The notes beneath the pieces were generated by a model. That model was not told where the DNA came from, did no database searches, and worked only from the letters and a program-made list of their open reading frames with translations. The position numbers and the translations under genes were made by a program. From Isoptericola cucumis (GTDB lineage Bacteria; Actinomycetota; Actinomycetes; Actinomycetales; Cellulomonadaceae): DNA of 64,000 bases. The stretch is taken from contig NZ_BMDG01000004.1 of NCBI RefSeq assembly GCF_014635665.1, positions 1 to 64,000 on the forward strand, read 5' to 3'. Within the stretch, counting starts at the first letter, position 1; the number at the start of each line of letters is the position of its first letter. Positions 54,807 to 63,305 of this stretch are shown here, in pieces.

Positions 54807-54841
54807 TCGGACCGACGTGACGAGACGGAGCGGATGAGAGC

Positions 54842-55387
54842 GTGGCTCACCCAGAGGATGCGGTGCCGCGTCGGCGGCTCGTGCTGCTGCGCCATGCCAA
54901 GGCCGAGCCCGGCCGCGGTGTCGTGGTCGACGACCGGCGTCCGCTGGCCCTGAACGGGCGCAAGCAGGCCGGCCGGGTCGGCATGGCCCTCACCGCCGCC
55001 GGGCTGGTGCCCGACCTCGCTCTCGTCTCCTCCGCGCTCCGCACCCGGCAGACCTGGGACCTCGCCTCGGCGCACCTCGACGGCGCGTCCGGGATCGAGC
55101 TGCAGGTGCGCGACGAGCTCTACGAGGCGAGCGTCGGCGACGTGCTCGACCTGCTGCGGGAGGTCCCGCCCGCGATGGGCACCGTCCTCGTCATCGGTCA
55201 CGAGCCCACGATGGCGGCCACGGCCTCCTACCTGGCCGCCGAGGGGTCGGACGACGCCGCCCTCGCGCAGGTGCGCGTGGGCGTGCCGACGGCGACGTAC
55301 TCCGTCCTGGAGACCGCCGCCGACCGCCCGTGGTCCGACTGGGGCCGCGCGGCCGCGCGGCTCGTGCACGTCGGCCGCCCGTCCTGA
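54842..55387 (+). CDS. SixA-like phosphohistidine phosphatase
   Basis: 181 aa histidine phosphatase. RLVLLRHAKAEPG has the RHG-type catalytic His (RHAK as in SixA), LVSSALRTRQTWDLA the phosphate pocket and VIGHEPTMAATASYLA the second His. Annotated SixA proteins dephosphorylate phosphohistidine; the substrate here is untested. GTG start, 35 nt after fabI, so possibly co-transcribed. Confidence 0.88.
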   Translation: MAHPEDAVPRRRLVLLRHAKAEPGRGVVVDDRRPLALNGRKQAGRVGMALTAAGLVPDLALVSSALRTRQTWDLASAHLDGASGIELQVRDELYEASVGDVLDLLREVPPAMGTVLVIGHEPTMAATASYLAAEGSDDAALAQVRVGVPTATYSVLETAADRPWSDWGRAAARLVHVGRPS

Positions 55388-55408
55388 CGCCGGCGGGTCA
55401 GGCGGCGG

Positions 55409-55975
55409 TCAGGCGTCGCCGAGGACCTCGGCGACGGTCGTGACCTCGACGAGCGGCGCGTAGAGGCGCATCGTGTCGAGGGCTCGCTCGTGGTCCGCGC
55501 GGCTCGCCCCGGCGCACGCGTCGGCGACCACCCGCACGTGACGTCCGGCGTCGGCGGCGGCGAGCACCGTCGACAGCACGCAGCAGTCGGTGGACACGCC
55601 GGCGACCACGAGCGTGCCCGCCCCTCCGGTCGCGGCGGCGAGCTCCGGCCCCCACTTGCCGAACGTCGCTGCCGTGACCACCGGCGCGCCGCCGGGGTCG
55701 AGGCCGTCGACGAGGTCGTACAGCGGGTCGTCCGGCGGCACCAGCGCGAACGGCCACGCGGCGAAGTAGTCGGCCCACGCGCCGCGGGGTTCGGACGGCG
55801 CGACGTACCGCGTGTACGCGACGCGCCCCGGGAACGCGGGCAGCAGCCGCCGCACGCCGCTCAGCGCCGCGGGGAAGTCCGGCGACGACCACGGGCTCGG
55901 CGGGTCGGCGAAGACGCGCTGCATGTCGACGGCCACGAGCCACGCGTCGTGCGACGCCCCGCCGCCGGAGCTCAT
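55409..55975 (-). CDS. Isochorismatase-like cysteine hydrolase
   Basis: 188 aa. Catalytic Asp in WLVAVDMQRVFADP, Lys in ATFGKWGPELAA and Cys in VAGVSTDCCVLSTVLAA form the expected triad. Relatives are nicotinamidases, ureidoacrylate hydrolases and N-carbamoyl amidases. Coupling by a 4-nt overlap to an NCS1 nucleobase/vitamin permease suggests it cleaves the imported compound. Confidence 0.88.
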   Translation of the reverse strand: MSSGGGASHDAWLVAVDMQRVFADPPSPWSSPDFPAALSGVRRLLPAFPGRVAYTRYVAPSEPRGAWADYFAAWPFALVPPDDPLYDLVDGLDPGGAPVVTAATFGKWGPELAAATGGAGTLVVAGVSTDCCVLSTVLAAADAGRHVRVVADACAGASRADHERALDTMRLYAPLVEVTTVAEVLGDA

Positions 55976-57396
55976 CGCCCCTCCTGGCGCCGGACGGCGC
56001 GCGAGCTGGCTGCCAGCGTGCCGACGAAGCCCAGCACGAGCGCGACGAGCACGCCGAGGTTCGCTCCCGCCCACGTGCCGTCGCGCCCGCCGAGGCCGAG
56101 CGGCCCGAGCAGGTAGCCCTGCCAGGAGAGCCAGCCGGCGTACGTGTTGGTGACCAGCCCCCAGCCGATCGCCGTCCCGACGACCACGAGAGTCACCGCG
56201 GGCCATCGCACCCGGCCGTATCGCCCGGCCGCGTCGTAGAGGTCGGCCTCGGCGTAGTCGCGGCGGCGCAGGGCGATGTCCGCCAGCAGCACCCCGCACC
56301 ACGCGGCGATCGGGACGCCGAGGGTGATGAGGAAGCCCTGGAACGGGCCGAAGAAGTCGTCGGCGACGAAGACGACGTAGACGGCGCCGAGCACCATGAG
56401 GACGCCGTCGAGCGCGGCGGCCACCCAGCGCGGGGCGGGCAGCCCGAGGGCCAGGAGCGCCAGTCCCGAGGAGTAGATGTCGAGCGCCGCGCCGCCGACC
56501 AGCCCGGCCAGGGCCACGAGCATGAACGGCACCAGGAACCACGTGGGCAGCAGCGTGGCGAGCGCGCCGATCGGGTCCGCGCCGATCGCGTCGGCCAGGG
56601 CCGGGTCGGACCCGGCGAGCAGCAGGCCGGCGACCAGCAGCAGCACCGGCGGCAGGGACGCCCCGAACGTCGTCCAGCCGACCACGCCCCGCCCGGAGGC
56701 CGATCGGGGCAGGTAGCGCGAGTAGTCGGCCGCCATGTTCACCCAGCCGAGCCCGAAGCCGGTCATCATGAAGACCAGGCCGCCGACGACCTGGGGCGCG
56801 GTGCCCGGCGGGATCGCGGCCACGGCCGCCCAGTCCACGTGCCCGGCGACCAGCACGACGTACACGGCCGTGAGCACGGCCGTGAGCACCGTGATCACCT
56901 GCTGCAGCCGCATCACGAGCTGGAAGCCGAACACCCCGGCCGCGACCACGACGAGTGCCACGACGCCGAGCGTCACCGCCTGCGTGACGGTGCCCCCGCC
57001 CCAGCCGAGCGTGCCCAGCACGGTCGCGGTCGCGAGGGTCGCCAGGGAGACGAGCACCGTCTCCCAGCCGACCGTGAGGATCCAGGACAGCAGCGACGGC
57101 AGGGCGTTGCCGCGTACCCCGAACGCGGCCCGGCTGAGCACCATGGTCGGCGCGCTGCCGCGCCGTCCGGCCAGGGAGACGAACCCGCAGAACAGGAACG
57201 AGACGACGATCCCGACGACCCCGACGACCACGGCCTGGGCGAACGAGACGTCGAACGCCAGGAGGTAGGAGCCGTACCCGAGACCGAGCACGGAGACGTT
57301 CGCCGCGAACCAGGGCCAGAAGAGGTCGCGGGGCCGCCCGTGCCGCTCGGACTCGTCGATGGTGTTGAGCGCGTTGGTCTCGACCGTGGTCGCCAT
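55972..57396 (-). CDS. NCS1 family permease (purine/cytosine type)
   Basis: 474 aa, about 12 transmembrane helices. Family segments include PRDLFWPWFAANVSVLGLGY, GSAPTMVLSRAAFGVRGNAL and NMAADYSRYLPRSASGRGVV. NCS1 carriers import cytosine, purines, allantoin, hydantoins, thiamine or pyridoxine-type compounds. ATG 57396 has GGGAGG 8 nt upstream; a longer frame from 57423 lacks this. The hydrolase gene overlaps its stop. Confidence 0.9.
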   Translation of the reverse strand: MATTVETNALNTIDESERHGRPRDLFWPWFAANVSVLGLGYGSYLLAFDVSFAQAVVVGVVGIVVSFLFCGFVSLAGRRGSAPTMVLSRAAFGVRGNALPSLLSWILTVGWETVLVSLATLATATVLGTLGWGGGTVTQAVTLGVVALVVVAAGVFGFQLVMRLQQVITVLTAVLTAVYVVLVAGHVDWAAVAAIPPGTAPQVVGGLVFMMTGFGLGWVNMAADYSRYLPRSASGRGVVGWTTFGASLPPVLLLVAGLLLAGSDPALADAIGADPIGALATLLPTWFLVPFMLVALAGLVGGAALDIYSSGLALLALGLPAPRWVAAALDGVLMVLGAVYVVFVADDFFGPFQGFLITLGVPIAAWCGVLLADIALRRRDYAEADLYDAAGRYGRVRWPAVTLVVVGTAIGWGLVTNTYAGWLSWQGYLLGPLGLGGRDGTWAGANLGVLVALVLGFVGTLAASSRAVRRQEGR

Positions 57397-57474
57397 GCCT
57401 CGATCCTCCCGCAGGCCGGCCACCCGGCGCTACGGCTGCGGCCCGGCGACCAGGCACGACGGGCGTGCCGGTGC

Positions 57475-58257
57475 TCAGGCCGGCGGGGGCGTGCGACCTG
57501 CTGCGGTGTCGACCTGGTCGATGATGTCGAGCACCGCGTCGATCCGGGGGCCGTCGATGCTGAACGGCGCCTGCGCCCGCACGACGGGCTTCGCGGCGAA
57601 GGCGACGCCGATGCCGGCGGCGGCGATCATGTCGAGGTCGTTGGCGCCGTCACCGACGGCGACGGTGTCGACCATGGGCACGCCGCACGCCGCGGCCCAG
57701 CGCCGCAGCGTCGCGGCCTTGTCGGCGCGGTCGATCACGGGCCCGACGGTGCGGCCGGTGAGCACGCCGCCCGCGACCTCGAGGCGGTTGGCCCGCCACA
57801 GCCGGATGCCGAGCGACGTCGCGAGAGGCTCGAGGATCTCCGCGAACCCGCCCGAGACGAGGCCGAACTCCCAGCCCCGGCGGTGGGTCTCGGCGACCAG
57901 CTCCGCGGCGCCCGGGGTGAGCTCGAGGGACTCGCGCACCGCGTCGAGCGCGGAGACGGGCACGCCCGCGAGGGTCGCGACCCGCTCGCGCAGCGAGCCC
58001 GCGAAGTCGAGCTCGCCGGCCATCGCGCGCTCCGTGACGGCGGCGACCTGCTCGCGCGTGCCCGCGTGGTCGGCGAGCAGCTCGATCACCTCGGCGGTGA
58101 CGAACGTCGAGTCGACGTCCGTGACGACGAGGCGTCGCCGTGAGCCGTCCCAGGACCGCCGGTCGGGGTGCGGCTGCGCGTGCGAGCGGACGGGGGCGCC
58201 CGGCGTCGAGGCCTGCGTCGAGGGCGGCGCCGGGTCGTAGGAGGTGGGATCAAGCAA
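57475..58257 (-). CDS. serB: Phosphoserine phosphatase SerB
   Basis: 260 aa HAD enzyme. Motif [21 protein letters not shown], motif [14 protein letters not shown], motif [13 protein letters not shown] and motif [22 protein letters not shown] match SerB. It makes serine from phosphoserine. It lacks an N-terminal ACT domain; the first 40 residues are Pro/Ser/Arg-rich and disordered. The TTG start overlaps the glgC stop by 8 nt, so it is transcribed after glgC; a later start is possible. Confidence 0.9.
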   Translation of the reverse strand: MLDPTSYDPAPPSTQASTPGAPVRSHAQPHPDRRSWDGSRRRLVVTDVDSTFVTAEVIELLADHAGTREQVAAVTERAMAGELDFAGSLRERVATLAGVPVSALDAVRESLELTPGAAELVAETHRRGWEFGLVSGGFAEILEPLATSLGIRLWRANRLEVAGGVLTGRTVGPVIDRADKAATLRRWAAACGVPMVDTVAVGDGANDLDMIAAAGIGVAFAAKPVVRAQAPFSIDGPRIDAVLDIIDQVDTAAGRTPPPA

Positions 58258-59494
58258 GGACGGTGCCCTTCGGGACGACGGTGATCCCCGACTCGGAGAC
58301 GGTGAACCCGCGGGCCCGGTCCTCGTCGTGGTCGACGCCGACGCGTGCCCGCTCGCCCACCACCACGTTCTTGTCGAGGATGGCGCGGTGGACCTGGGCG
58401 TGCCGGTGCACCTGGACGTTGTCCATCACGACGGAGTCGGTGACGGTAGCCCAGGAGTGCAGGTGCGCGCCCGGGGACAGGATGGACCCTGCGACGGTCG
58501 CGCCGGAGATGAGGACGCCAGGCGAGACGATCGAGTCTGCGGCGTGCCCCAGGCGGCCGGCCCCCGCGTGCACGAACTTCGCCGGCGGCAGCCCGGTGTA
58601 GCCCGTGTACACGGGCCAGTCGGTGTTGTAGAGGTTGAACACGGGCTGCACCGCGATGAGGTCCTTGTTGGCCTCGAAGTAGGCGTCGATCGTGCCGACG
58701 TCGCGCCAGTAGTCGCGGTCCCGGTCGGTGGCGCCGGGGACGTCGTTGCGGATGAAGTCGTACACGCCGGCCGTGCCCTCGGCGACGAAGGCCGGGACGA
58801 TGTCGCCGCCCATGTCGTGGCGGGAGTCCGGGTCGGCCGAGTCCTTCGTGACGGCCTCGACGAGCGCGTCGGCGTCGAACACATAGTTGCCCATCGAGGC
58901 GAGCACCTCGGTGGGGGAGTCGGGCAGCCCGACGGGGCTGGTCGGCTTCTCGAGGAAGTCCCGGATGCGGGTCGGGTCCGCGGGGTCCACGTCGAGGACG
59001 CCGAACTGGTCGGCGAGCGCGATCGGCTGGCGGATCGCCGCGACGGTGGCCCGCGCCCCGGACTCGACGTGCGCGTCGACCATCTGGGAGAAGTCCATGC
59101 GGTACACGTGGTCGGCGCCCACGACGACGACGATGTCCGGCCGCTCGTCGTCGATGATGTTGAGGCACTGGTAGATCGCGTCCGCGCTGCCCAGGTACCA
59201 GTGCTTGCCGACGCGCTGCTGCGCGGGTACCGACGAGACGTAGTTGCCCAGCAGCGCGGACATCCGCCAGGTCTTGGAGATGTGCCGGTCCAGGGAGTGC
59301 GACTTGTACTGCGTGAGCACGACGACGTGCAGGTAGTGCGAGTTGATGATGTTCGAGAGCGCGAAGTCCACGAGCCGGTAGATGCCGCCGAACGGCACCG
59401 CGGGCTTGGCGCGCTGCGCGGTGAGCGGCATGAGCCGTTTCCCCTCGCCGCCGGCGAGGACGATCGCGAGCACGCGGGGGTGGGACGCTGCCAT
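58250..59494 (-). CDS. glgC: Glucose-1-phosphate adenylyltransferase GlgC
   Basis: 414 aa. Nucleotidyltransferase domain begins [20 protein letters not shown]; further blocks are [32 protein letters not shown], and the left-handed beta-helix tail with [20 protein letters not shown]. It makes ADP-glucose for glycogen and maltosyl-phosphate synthesis. ATG is 6 nt from a TAGTGT -10 box. Divergent from glgA. Confidence 0.95.
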   Translation of the reverse strand: MAASHPRVLAIVLAGGEGKRLMPLTAQRAKPAVPFGGIYRLVDFALSNIINSHYLHVVVLTQYKSHSLDRHISKTWRMSALLGNYVSSVPAQQRVGKHWYLGSADAIYQCLNIIDDERPDIVVVVGADHVYRMDFSQMVDAHVESGARATVAAIRQPIALADQFGVLDVDPADPTRIRDFLEKPTSPVGLPDSPTEVLASMGNYVFDADALVEAVTKDSADPDSRHDMGGDIVPAFVAEGTAGVYDFIRNDVPGATDRDRDYWRDVGTIDAYFEANKDLIAVQPVFNLYNTDWPVYTGYTGLPPAKFVHAGAGRLGHAADSIVSPGVLISGATVAGSILSPGAHLHSWATVTDSVVMDNVQVHRHAQVHRAILDKNVVVGERARVGVDHDEDRARGFTVSESGITVVPKGTVLA

Positions 59495-59500
59495 GCCACG

Positions 59501-59506
59501 ACACTA
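59501..59506 (-). promoter_or_regulatory. -10 element of glgC, leaderless type
   Basis: TAGTGT on the minus strand, 6 nt before ATG 59494. Confidence 0.6.
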
Positions 59507-59555
59507 GGGCGTCCGGGCCGGCCGCGCCGGGCGACCCGCGAGCGGGGCCGGGCGA

Positions 59556-59561
59556 TAGGTT
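59556..59561 (+). promoter_or_regulatory. -10 element of glgA, leaderless type
   Basis: TAGGTT ends 7 nt before GTG 59569. Together with the glgC box it shows two divergent leaderless starts within 75 bp. Confidence 0.6.
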
Positions 59562-59568
59562 GGACGGC

Positions 59569-60861
59569 GTGAGCACGCCCCCGAGCACGCCGTCGGACAC
59601 CCTCCGGGTCGACCTGCTGACCCGCGAGTACCCCCCGCACGTCTACGGCGGGGCGGGGGTGCACGTCGCGGAGCTGTCGGCCGTGCTGCGGCCGCACGCC
59701 GACGTGCGGGTGCGCTGCTTCGACGGCACCCGGCAGGACGCGGGCGACGGCGTCACGGGCTACGAGGTCCCGGGGCCGCTCGCGCACGTCAACCCGGCGC
59801 TCGGCACGCTCGGCGTCGACCTCGCGATGGCCGCGGACGTCGCCGGGGCCGACGTCGTGCACTCCCACACCTGGTACGCCAACCTCGGCGGGCACGTGGC
59901 CTCGCTGCTGCACGGGGTGCCGCACGTCGTGACGGCGCACTCCCTTGAGCCGCTGCGGCCCTGGAAGGCCGAGCAGCTCGGGGGCGGCTACGCCCTGTCC
60001 TCCTGGGCGGAACGGACGGCCTACCTGGGCGCGGCCGGCGTGATCGCGGTCTCGGCGGGCATGCGCGCCGACATCCTGCGGGTGTACCCGGAGCTCGACC
60101 CGGACCGGGTGCACGTGGTGCACAACGGCATCGACCTGGCCGGCTGGCAGCGGCCGCCGGCGGGCGACCCCGAGGCCGAGCGTGTCGTGCGCGAGCTCGG
60201 GATCGACCCGGACCGTCCGGCGGTCGTGTTCGTCGGGCGCATCACCCGGCAGAAGGGCCTGCCCTCCCTGCTGCGCGCCGCCGCCCTGCTGCCGCGTGAG
60301 GTCCAGGTCGTGCTGTGCGCCGGCGCCCCGGACACGCCGGAGATCATGGCGGAGGTGCGCGCCCTGGTGGCCGACCTGCGACGCGTGCGCGGCGGCGCGG
60401 GTGCCGGCACGGGCGGCGCGGGCAGGGCCGCGCACGACGACGCCGGCGTGGTGTGGATCGAGCAGATGCTGCCGCGCCCCGACCTGGTCGCGGTGCTCGC
60501 GGCCGGCACGGTCTTCGTGTGCCCGTCCGTCTACGAGCCGCTGGGGATCGTCAACCTCGAGGCGATGGCGGTGGGCCTGCCGGTGGTCGGCACGGCGACC
60601 GGCGGCATCCCGGAGGTCGTCGACGACGGCGTCACCGGGGCGCTGGTGCCGATCGAGCAGGCCGACGACGGCACCGGGACACCGCTCGACCCGGACCGGT
60701 ACGTGGCCGACCTCGCCGCGGCCCTGACCGCCGTCCTCGCCGACCCGGCGCGGGCGGCCGAGATGGGGGCGGCGGGCCGGCGCCGGGCCGCGGAGCGCTT
60801 CTCCTGGGCGGCGATCGCCGACCGCACGATGGACGTCTACCGCGCCGTGCTCGCGGGCTGA
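59569..60861 (+). CDS. glgA: Glycogen/maltosyl-phosphate synthase, GT4 (GlgA/GlgM)
   Basis: 430 aa GT-B glycosyltransferase of family GT4. LTREYPPHVYGGAGVHVAEL holds the donor loop, ADVVHSHTWYANLGGHVA and VVTAHSLEPLRPWKAEQLGG are the actinobacterial GlgA/GlgM pattern, VVFVGRITRQKGLPSLLRAA follows, and EPLGIVNLEAMAVGLPVVGT holds the EX7E motif. In mycobacteria this protein makes maltose-1-phosphate from ADP-glucose; it may also elongate glycogen. GTG 59569 chosen from promoter spacing; TTG 59560 is possible. Confidence 0.9.
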   Translation: MSTPPSTPSDTLRVDLLTREYPPHVYGGAGVHVAELSAVLRPHADVRVRCFDGTRQDAGDGVTGYEVPGPLAHVNPALGTLGVDLAMAADVAGADVVHSHTWYANLGGHVASLLHGVPHVVTAHSLEPLRPWKAEQLGGGYALSSWAERTAYLGAAGVIAVSAGMRADILRVYPELDPDRVHVVHNGIDLAGWQRPPAGDPEAERVVRELGIDPDRPAVVFVGRITRQKGLPSLLRAAALLPREVQVVLCAGAPDTPEIMAEVRALVADLRRVRGGAGAGTGGAGRAAHDDAGVVWIEQMLPRPDLVAVLAAGTVFVCPSVYEPLGIVNLEAMAVGLPVVGTATGGIPEVVDDGVTGALVPIEQADDGTGTPLDPDRYVADLAAALTAVLADPARAAEMGAAGRRRAAERFSWAAIADRTMDVYRAVLAG

Positions 60862-60875
60862 CGTCCGGTGGCCGA

Positions 60876-60905
60876 CGGGCTGACGAGGGGCGGCGGGTCA
60901 GCCCG
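60876..60905. terminator. Hairpin at convergent glgA / conserved gene ends
   Basis: CGGGCTGAC (60876-60884) pairs perfectly with GTCAGCCCG (60897-60905), loop 12 nt. The second arm includes the stop codon of the minus-strand gene. Probable bidirectional terminator. Confidence 0.55.
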
Positions 60906-61701
60906 GGACGGACGAGTAGGTCGCCGCCGACAGCGCGTGCCGGGCGGTGCGCTCGACCTCCCGCAGCGCGGTGGAGCGCTGGTCGGACTGCCACAGGTTC
61001 ACGGCGCCGCCGTCGTCGGCGGTGGCGAGGTCCACGATGGCCAGCAGGCGCGTCGCGAGCTGCACCACCCGCGCCCGGCGCCCGTCCAGCGTGGGCACCG
61101 GCCAGCGGGAGGTCGTCGCCTGCCGGACGCGCTCGATCGCGTCGGCGGCGTCGTCGCGCCAGCGGGCCACGTCGAGGGAGTCGAGCGCGTCGGTGGCGAC
61201 CACGAGGCTCGTGCGCAGCTCGCGCTCGGCGTCGGCGAGCGAGCCGAGCGCCCCGGCGACCAGGGTGGTCCAGGCCGGGACGGCCTGCACCTCCCAGTGG
61301 ACCAGGTGACCCGGCTCGAGGGCGGTACCGAACGCGGTGACGCGGGGGACGGCCGCCCAGGAACCGGCGGCGGTCGTGACCACGACGCACTCGCCGGCCT
61401 CCGTCGCCGCGAGGTTCGCGGCCGCGGGGACGCCGGCGGGGTCGCCGGGCGCGGGCAGGAGCGCGCACACCTCGCGGGGGCCGTCGGACCAGGCGGCGGC
61501 CAGGTCCTTGAGCGTGGCGCCGTCGAGCGTGGCGTCGTCGGCCGTCGCGCGACCGGGCGCGGCGAGGGGCAGGCCGGTGACGGTGTGGGGTTCGTCGTCG
61601 TCCTGCACGCTGCGGACCACGACCCCGGGGGCGGCGCCCACGGAGCCCAGCCACAGCGCGAGCACGACGCTTCGCGGCAGTGCGTTCGGGTCGGCGTCCA
61701 C
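60898..61701 (-). CDS. Conserved actinobacterial protein of unknown function
   Basis: 267 aa, soluble, Ala/Val-rich, no signal peptide. Segments such as RSVVLALWLGSVGAAPGVVV, RVTAFGTALEPGHLVHWEVQ and TTLVAGALGSLADAERELRT recall a conserved actinobacterial hypothetical often beside glgA or ABC ATPase genes. Helical C-terminal half. No catalytic motif recognised. GTG start with TACCCT 7 nt upstream. Confidence 0.78.
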   Translation of the reverse strand: MDADPNALPRSVVLALWLGSVGAAPGVVVRSVQDDDEPHTVTGLPLAAPGRATADDATLDGATLKDLAAAWSDGPREVCALLPAPGDPAGVPAAANLAATEAGECVVVTTAAGSWAAVPRVTAFGTALEPGHLVHWEVQAVPAWTTLVAGALGSLADAERELRTSLVVATDALDSLDVARWRDDAADAIERVRQATTSRWPVPTLDGRRARVVQLATRLLAIVDLATADDGGAVNLWQSDQRSTALREVERTARHALSAATYSSVPG

Positions 61702-61708
61702 CCGCCAC

Positions 61709-61714
61709 AGGGTA
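61709..61714 (-). promoter_or_regulatory. -10 element of 267-aa protein gene, leaderless type
   Basis: TACCCT on the minus strand, 7 nt before GTG 61701. Confidence 0.5.
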
Positions 61715-61806
61715 GACGTTCGGGCGGCAGGACCGGGCCTCGAGCGGCGGCCGGGGACACCGCCGCCGCGCCCCGGACGAGGGCCGGAGCGGGGACGTCG
61801 CTCGGG

Positions 61807-61812
61807 TAGGGT
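61807..61812 (+). promoter_or_regulatory. -10 element of ABC ATPase gene, leaderless type
   Basis: TAGGGT ends 8 nt before ATG 61821, with no ribosome site between. Confidence 0.58.
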
Positions 61813-61820
61813 CGTGCCTC

Positions 61821-62618
61821 ATGAGCGCGGTTCTCGACCTGAAGGGCGTCACTGTCCGACGCGGCAAGTCCACCATCCTCGACGGCGTGGACTGGCAGGT
61901 GAACGAGGGCGAGCGCTGGGTGGTCCTGGGCCCCAACGGCGCGGGCAAGACGACGCTGCTGCAGATCCTCGCGGCCCGGTCGCACCCGACGTCGGGCACC
62001 GCCGACCTGCTGGGGGAGCGGCTGGGCCGCGTCGACGTCTTCGAGCTGCGCCCGCGCATCGGGTTCTCCTCGGCGGCGCTCGCCGACCGTATCCCCGGCC
62101 ACGAGCGGGTACGCGACGTCGTCCTCACGGCGGCGTACGGCGTGACCGGCCGGTGGCAGGAGGACTACGAGGAGTTCGACGAGCAGCGCGCCACGGACCT
62201 GCTCGCGGCCTTCGACGTCGCCGACCTGTCGGAGCGGCACTACGGCACCCTGTCCGAGGGCGAGCGCAAGCGGGTGCAGATCGCGCGGGCCCTCATGACC
62301 GACCCCGAGATGCTGCTGCTCGACGAGCCGGCCGCCGGTCTCGACCTGGCGGGCCGCGAGGAGCTGGTGGGCGCGCTCTCCGAGCTCGCGACCGACGAGG
62401 CGTCGCCGGTCCTGGTGCTGGTGACCCACCACGTCGAGGAGATCCCGCCCGGTTTCACCCATCTGCTGCTGCTCGGGCAGGGCACCGTCCAGGCCGCCGG
62501 CCCGATCGCGGAGGTGCTCACCGCCGACAACCTGTCGGCGGCCTTCGGGATCCCGCTGATGGTCGCGCACGGCGGCGGGCGCTGGCTCGCCCGGGCGGCC
62601 CGGCCCGCCGCGCGCTGA
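61821..62618 (+). CDS. ABC transporter ATP-binding protein
   Basis: 265 aa single ABC domain. Walker A VVLGPNGAGKTTLLQILAAR, signature YGTLSEGERKRVQIARALMT, Walker B MLLLDEPAAGLDLAGREELV, switch His in VLVLVTHHVEEIPPGFTHLL. The group includes ModF/YlmA-like ATPases that lack an adjacent permease, as here. The transported substrate, if any, is unknown. Confidence 0.88.
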   Translation: MSAVLDLKGVTVRRGKSTILDGVDWQVNEGERWVVLGPNGAGKTTLLQILAARSHPTSGTADLLGERLGRVDVFELRPRIGFSSAALADRIPGHERVRDVVLTAAYGVTGRWQEDYEEFDEQRATDLLAAFDVADLSERHYGTLSEGERKRVQIARALMTDPEMLLLDEPAAGLDLAGREELVGALSELATDEASPVLVLVTHHVEEIPPGFTHLLLLGQGTVQAAGPIAEVLTADNLSAAFGIPLMVAHGGGRWLARAARPAAR

Positions 62619-62621
62619 GTG

Positions 62622-62651
62622 TTCCCCGAGCCGGGGAATACTTGGTAAAGT
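62622..62651 (+). promoter_or_regulatory. nfeD promoter with upstream inverted repeat
   Basis: TAAAGT (62646-62651) is a likely -10. A perfect repeat TTCCCC-gagcc-GGGGAA (62622-62638) overlaps the expected -35, placed for an operator. It could also be a weak terminator of the preceding gene. Confidence 0.45.
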
Positions 62652-62712
62652 CTGTGCAAAACCCTGTGGCTGCGGCATCCGGCCCGGCGGCAGGGGCCAG
62701 GCGGAGGTGACC

Positions 62713-63192
62713 ATGGATTCGTGGCTGTGGTGGGTCGGCGCGGCGCTGGTGCTGGGCGCCGTCGAGATGCTGTCGCTCGACCTCGTGTTCATCATGCTGG
62801 CCGGTGGCGCCCTCGGGGGCGCCGTGACGGCAGCCGCTGGCGGCGAGCTGTGGCTGCAGTTCGTCGTGGCCTGCGCCGTCGCCCTGCTCCTCATCTTCGT
62901 GCTGCGGCCCTGGGTGCTGCAGCACCTGCGCCAGCGCGTACCCCTCGTCGAGACGAACGCCGCCGCCCACGTGGGGCGTCCGGTCGTGGCGCTCACGGAG
63001 GTCACCGAGACCGGGGGCCGGGTGAAGCTGGCCGGCGAGGTCTGGAGCGCCCGCCTCGAGGACGACGGGATCCCGAACTCCTCGCCGCGGGTCCCCGAGG
63101 GAACCGAGATGCGCGTGCTGCGCATCGACGGCGCGACCGCCGTCGTCGAGCCCGTCGGCTCGTCGCACTCCCAGCACGAGCCCAGCGCGTGA
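62713..63192 (+). CDS. NfeD family membrane protein
   Basis: 159 aa short NfeD. Two or three helices (WWVGAALVLGAVEMLSLDLV, FVVACAVALLLIFVLRPWV) followed by an OB-fold soluble domain, NAAAHVGRPVVALTEVTETG to VLRIDGATAVVEPV. NfeD partners SPFH (stomatin/flotillin) proteins in membrane microdomains, and an SPFH gene follows. GGAGG at 62703-62707 selects ATG 62713 over GTG 62707. Confidence 0.9.
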   Translation: MDSWLWWVGAALVLGAVEMLSLDLVFIMLAGGALGGAVTAAAGGELWLQFVVACAVALLLIFVLRPWVLQHLRQRVPLVETNAAAHVGRPVVALTEVTETGGRVKLAGEVWSARLEDDGIPNSSPRVPEGTEMRVLRIDGATAVVEPVGSSHSQHEPSA

Positions 63193-63305
63193 CCGTCGCC
63201 CGGACCGCCCCGAGGCGGCCGGGCGGCGCGTCGCCGTGCACCACCCGCCGGTCCGCCGGCAGAACCTGATCGACTCCCGAACGACATCGACAGAAAGGGA
63301 CCATC

